From Alphaproteobacteria bacterium LSUCC0684 (lineage in GTDB: Bacteria; Pseudomonadota; Alphaproteobacteria; Puniceispirillales; UBA1172), in NCBI GenBank assembly GCA_041228335.1, contig CP166130.1:186001-250000 (forward strand): a DNA stretch of 64,000 nt, in the 5' to 3' direction. The notes under the pieces were generated by a model that was not told where the DNA came from, did not search any database, and saw nothing but the letters and a program-made list of their open reading frames with translations. Below, in pieces: positions 62,461-64,000 of the stretch; position 1 is the first letter of the stretch, and each line of letters begins with the position of its first letter. The translations under genes and the position numbers were made by a program.

Positions 62461-62814
62461 ATGATAAAGGTGTTGGGGTTGGCTATTTGCCTTGCAACCA
62501 TTTTCGGGGCGACAACCGTGGTCGGGATCGATTTGTATCTTGATATCCTGAGCTTTCTTTTCGTGCTTGGTGGTGCTATTGGCTATGCCCTGATGAAAAA
62601 CACATCAGATACCCGCATCAAAGACTTTGGGGAAGGTGCCGTGTTTTTCGGCTGGCTCGGCACGCTGGTCGGGCTGGTGGCGATTGCCGGGAACCGGTAT
62701 GAGATTTGGGGCAATCTTGAAAAGATGGGGCCGGCGCTTGCTGTTTCGATGCTGACAATATTATATGGCTATATCATCAAACTCGCCTCGATTGCCCTTG
62801 CCTCGGAAGACTAG
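62461..62814 (+). CDS. Short MotA/ExbB-like membrane protein
   Basis: This 117-residue membrane protein begins like MotA: GIDLYLDILSFLFVLGGAIG compares with the first helix and loop of proton channel subunits. It ends with two helices (FFGWLGTLVGLVAIAG and ALAVSMLTILYGYIIKL) of the channel type. The large cytoplasmic domain of MotA is missing, so it cannot be a flagellar stator by itself. It closes the four-gene group. Function is unknown. Confidence 0.55.
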   Translation: MIKVLGLAICLATIFGATTVVGIDLYLDILSFLFVLGGAIGYALMKNTSDTRIKDFGEGAVFFGWLGTLVGLVAIAGNRYEIWGNLEKMGPALAVSMLTILYGYIIKLASIALASED

Positions 62815-62934
62815 CGCGACAACTTTTCGGTATCTCTCATGTTGTATATATCAGTATTTTTTCACCGCTGAATGTCACTGTCTTCGGCGACTGGGTTTGG
62901 TGAATTTTTGAATATGCTCTTCTATTAATTGTTC

Positions 62935-63075
62935 GATTTCCTTCATTTTCAGCCATTCTGATACAAGGCCCAATCGGGTCTGCCACACCCTTGCCACACG
63001 GGAAGGGCTGATGATGGCGGATATTTGCAAAAGAGGAAGCAGATATCAGGCGCAATCTCGCAAGCAGGCTTTCCT
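62935..63075 (+). pseudogene. Integrase N-terminus remnant, repeat copy B
   Basis: This is a near-exact copy (138 of 141 bases) of 38328-38468. From ATG 63014 it reads MADICKRGSRYQAQSRKQAF, and the frame then runs into unrelated codons and stops after about 18 more residues. No tRNA-Phe half lies in front of it. The bases between 62815 and 62934 and between 63076 and 63172 show nothing recognisable. It marks a second, older integration boundary. Confidence 0.7.
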
Positions 63076-63172
63076 GCGACTGCAAAGACATTCAATTGAA
63101 CCAAGAAAACCTTGGGTAAAGCATAGGCTTTAATTGTATTGGCTGATCAAACAAGCTCATAAGGATGCTAAT

Positions 63173-63457
63173 TTATTTCCCACCCTTTTCAACCAGCCGG
63201 CTGTCAAGCAATTGGCCTTCACGCGAGAGAATGGGGTAGGCGATGGTGGCGATCTGGCTGTTGAAATCCTTGAAGGCAAGGCTGGTTTCAAGGTGCAGAT
63301 CGCTCGTCTCAAGACTTTCAGTGCGGCCAGCGGCGAGGCGCTTCAAGTGACTTTTGCGGCTTTTTCGCTGGCGATGGGAGAATTCGGATTTTTCCTCGAC
63401 CAGCCGGCGGGCAATCCCGACATCATGGGAGATGAGCACATTGCCGGCGATTTGCTT
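63173..63457 (-). pseudogene. C-terminal remnant of a Na/Pi cotransporter with PhoU-like domain
   Basis: The leftward frame reads NVLISHDVGIARRLVEEKSE, then SHLKRLAAGRTESLETSDLH and NSQIATIAYPILSREG. This matches the conserved end of Na/Pi-cotransporter family proteins with a C-terminal PhoU-like helical domain. The frame is closed upstream by TGA at 63458-63460, so the membrane part is gone. It sits about 100 bases from integrase remnant B, consistent with truncation by insertion or deletion. Confidence 0.65.
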
Positions 63458-63754
63458 TCACCTGGAATATAAACAGGAAATTCTGTTGCTAAAGGAATGT
63501 AAGAATTCACGATTTCTCATAAGTAATTTCTCATGAGTAATCGCCTGACCTTCCCCATCCGGCATGCATAGGGGTGGTGATTCCGGCGGGACTCAAGTCA
63601 ATTTCCAATTGAATAGCATCTGTTACTTCACGCGTAATCTTCCCTCTGACTTCAAATCACGTTTCAAAAAAACCTTTCGGTTGTTTTGTTGCTGGGTGTG
63701 TTGCACTTCTCCTGTAAGGGGAAGGGGGCTCAGAAGAAAATCAGTGAGAACGAA
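63458..63754. other. Non-coding stretch
   Basis: About 300 bases with no convincing coding frame. A short direct repeat, TTTCTCATAAGTAA and TTTCTCATGAGTAA, lies at about 63514-63541. Nothing else is recognised. Confidence 0.4.
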
Positions 63755-64000
63755 CTACTCTTCCTTCACCCAATTATCAAACCAGCGTCTGAAGAGATGA
63801 TACTGCGCTTCAGCATAATTTCTTTGGGCATCTGTCAATTGATCGGTCTCATTGAAGTGTAATGAATAATTCTCATCGCCTGATACGACCATCAAATGCT
63901 TGTAATAAAGAACAAGATCCACCCCTTCATCGAAACTCGCTAATACAGCCATAGCGTCATCAAGTTCCTTAGCGCGGCGGCGCGCAATAGCATCACCCCT
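63755..64000 (-). CDS. Hypothetical protein, cut by the window edge
   Basis: The frame is open from the right edge of the window to TAG 63755-63757, giving at least 81 residues. It reads ARRRAKELDDAMAVLASFDE, LYYKHLMVVSGDENYSLHFN and AQYHLFRRWFDNWVKEE. The ATG at 63952 is probably internal because the coding pattern continues upstream of it. I do not recognise a family; it is acidic, soluble and probably helical at its C-terminus. Confidence 0.5.
   Translation of the reverse strand, partial: RGDAIARRRAKELDDAMAVLASFDEGVDLVLYYKHLMVVSGDENYSLHFNETDQLTDAQRNYAEAQYHLFRRWFDNWVKEE

Noticed and set aside
63134-63472. A 112-residue plus-strand protein
   Set aside because: It is the complement of the Na/Pi cotransporter remnant, which has the family-like sequence.
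1-64000. CRISPR arrays, toxin-antitoxin pairs, phage structural genes or known defence systems
   Set aside because: I found no regularly spaced repeats with unique spacers, no cas-like genes, no phage morphogenesis genes and no recognisable defence modules.

Overview
The window looks like accessory chromosomal DNA of a free-living, mid-GC Gram-negative heterotroph, most likely a marine alphaproteobacterium. The reasons are a fused indolepyruvate:ferredoxin oxidoreductase, a DmdA-type demethylase, an MttB-family methyltransferase, a HutF-type histidine pathway and many ABC importers. A SAR116-like or Rhodospirillales-like host is a guess. There are no rRNA genes, no intact tRNA, no complete insertion sequence and no CRISPR array.

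The most striking structure is a set of four co-oriented repeats (about 261-397, 14373-14497, 32416-32558 and 38168-38325). Each ends in the 3' half of a tRNA-Phe(GAA) gene, from the anticodon loop to CCA, preceded by about 80-90 bp of shared non-tRNA sequence. A second 141-bp repeat (38328-38468 and 62935-63075) carries the first codons of a tyrosine integrase. Its first copy sits directly after the fourth tRNA-Phe half, the usual layout of an element inserted in a tRNA gene. I read the window as a tRNA-Phe-type genomic island built by successive insertions, with old attachment sites separating cargo modules and truncated genes near the scars (IS3 orfA, ferredoxin-NADP reductase, a periplasmic protein, a Na/Pi cotransporter).

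Module 1 (0.8-13.7 kb) is a near-complete type II secretion operon (gspC to gspM plus a prepilin peptidase) on the minus strand. It is preceded by a small lipoprotein and a 793-residue exported protein with an EF-hand-like loop, the obvious candidate substrate. Module 2 (14.5-32.2 kb) is catabolic: indolepyruvate oxidoreductase with a divergent Lrp/AsnC regulator; a DmdA-type demethylase, a 5-hydroxyisourate-hydrolase-like protein, a ThDP enzyme and an FMN hydroxy-acid oxidase, divergent from a LysR regulator; an MttB-family protein and a peptidase E; and a dipeptide-type ABC importer. Module 3 (33.3-37.9 kb) is a polar amino acid ABC importer with an AstE/AspA-type deacylase.

Module 4 (38.7-46.9 kb) joins a creatininase-family amidohydrolase, a glutathione transferase, a Rieske oxygenase, an amino-acid-type ABC importer, a carboxymuconolactone-decarboxylase-fold protein, a 2-oxoglutarate/Fe(II) oxygenase and a NicX/M29-like metalloprotein. 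This suggests import and oxidative breakdown of a small aromatic or heterocyclic nitrogen compound. Next (46.9-58.0 kb) come hutC, hutF, hutI, hutH and hutU and a five-gene branched-chain-type ABC importer. Two near-identical operator-like palindromes link the hutF/hutI and transporter promoters. The right end (58.4-64 kb) has a lipoprotein metallo-beta-lactamase-fold hydrolase, a Rieske oxygenase with an HxlR regulator, a small operon of unknown role, the second integrase remnant, a Na/Pi cotransporter remnant and a gene cut by the window edge.
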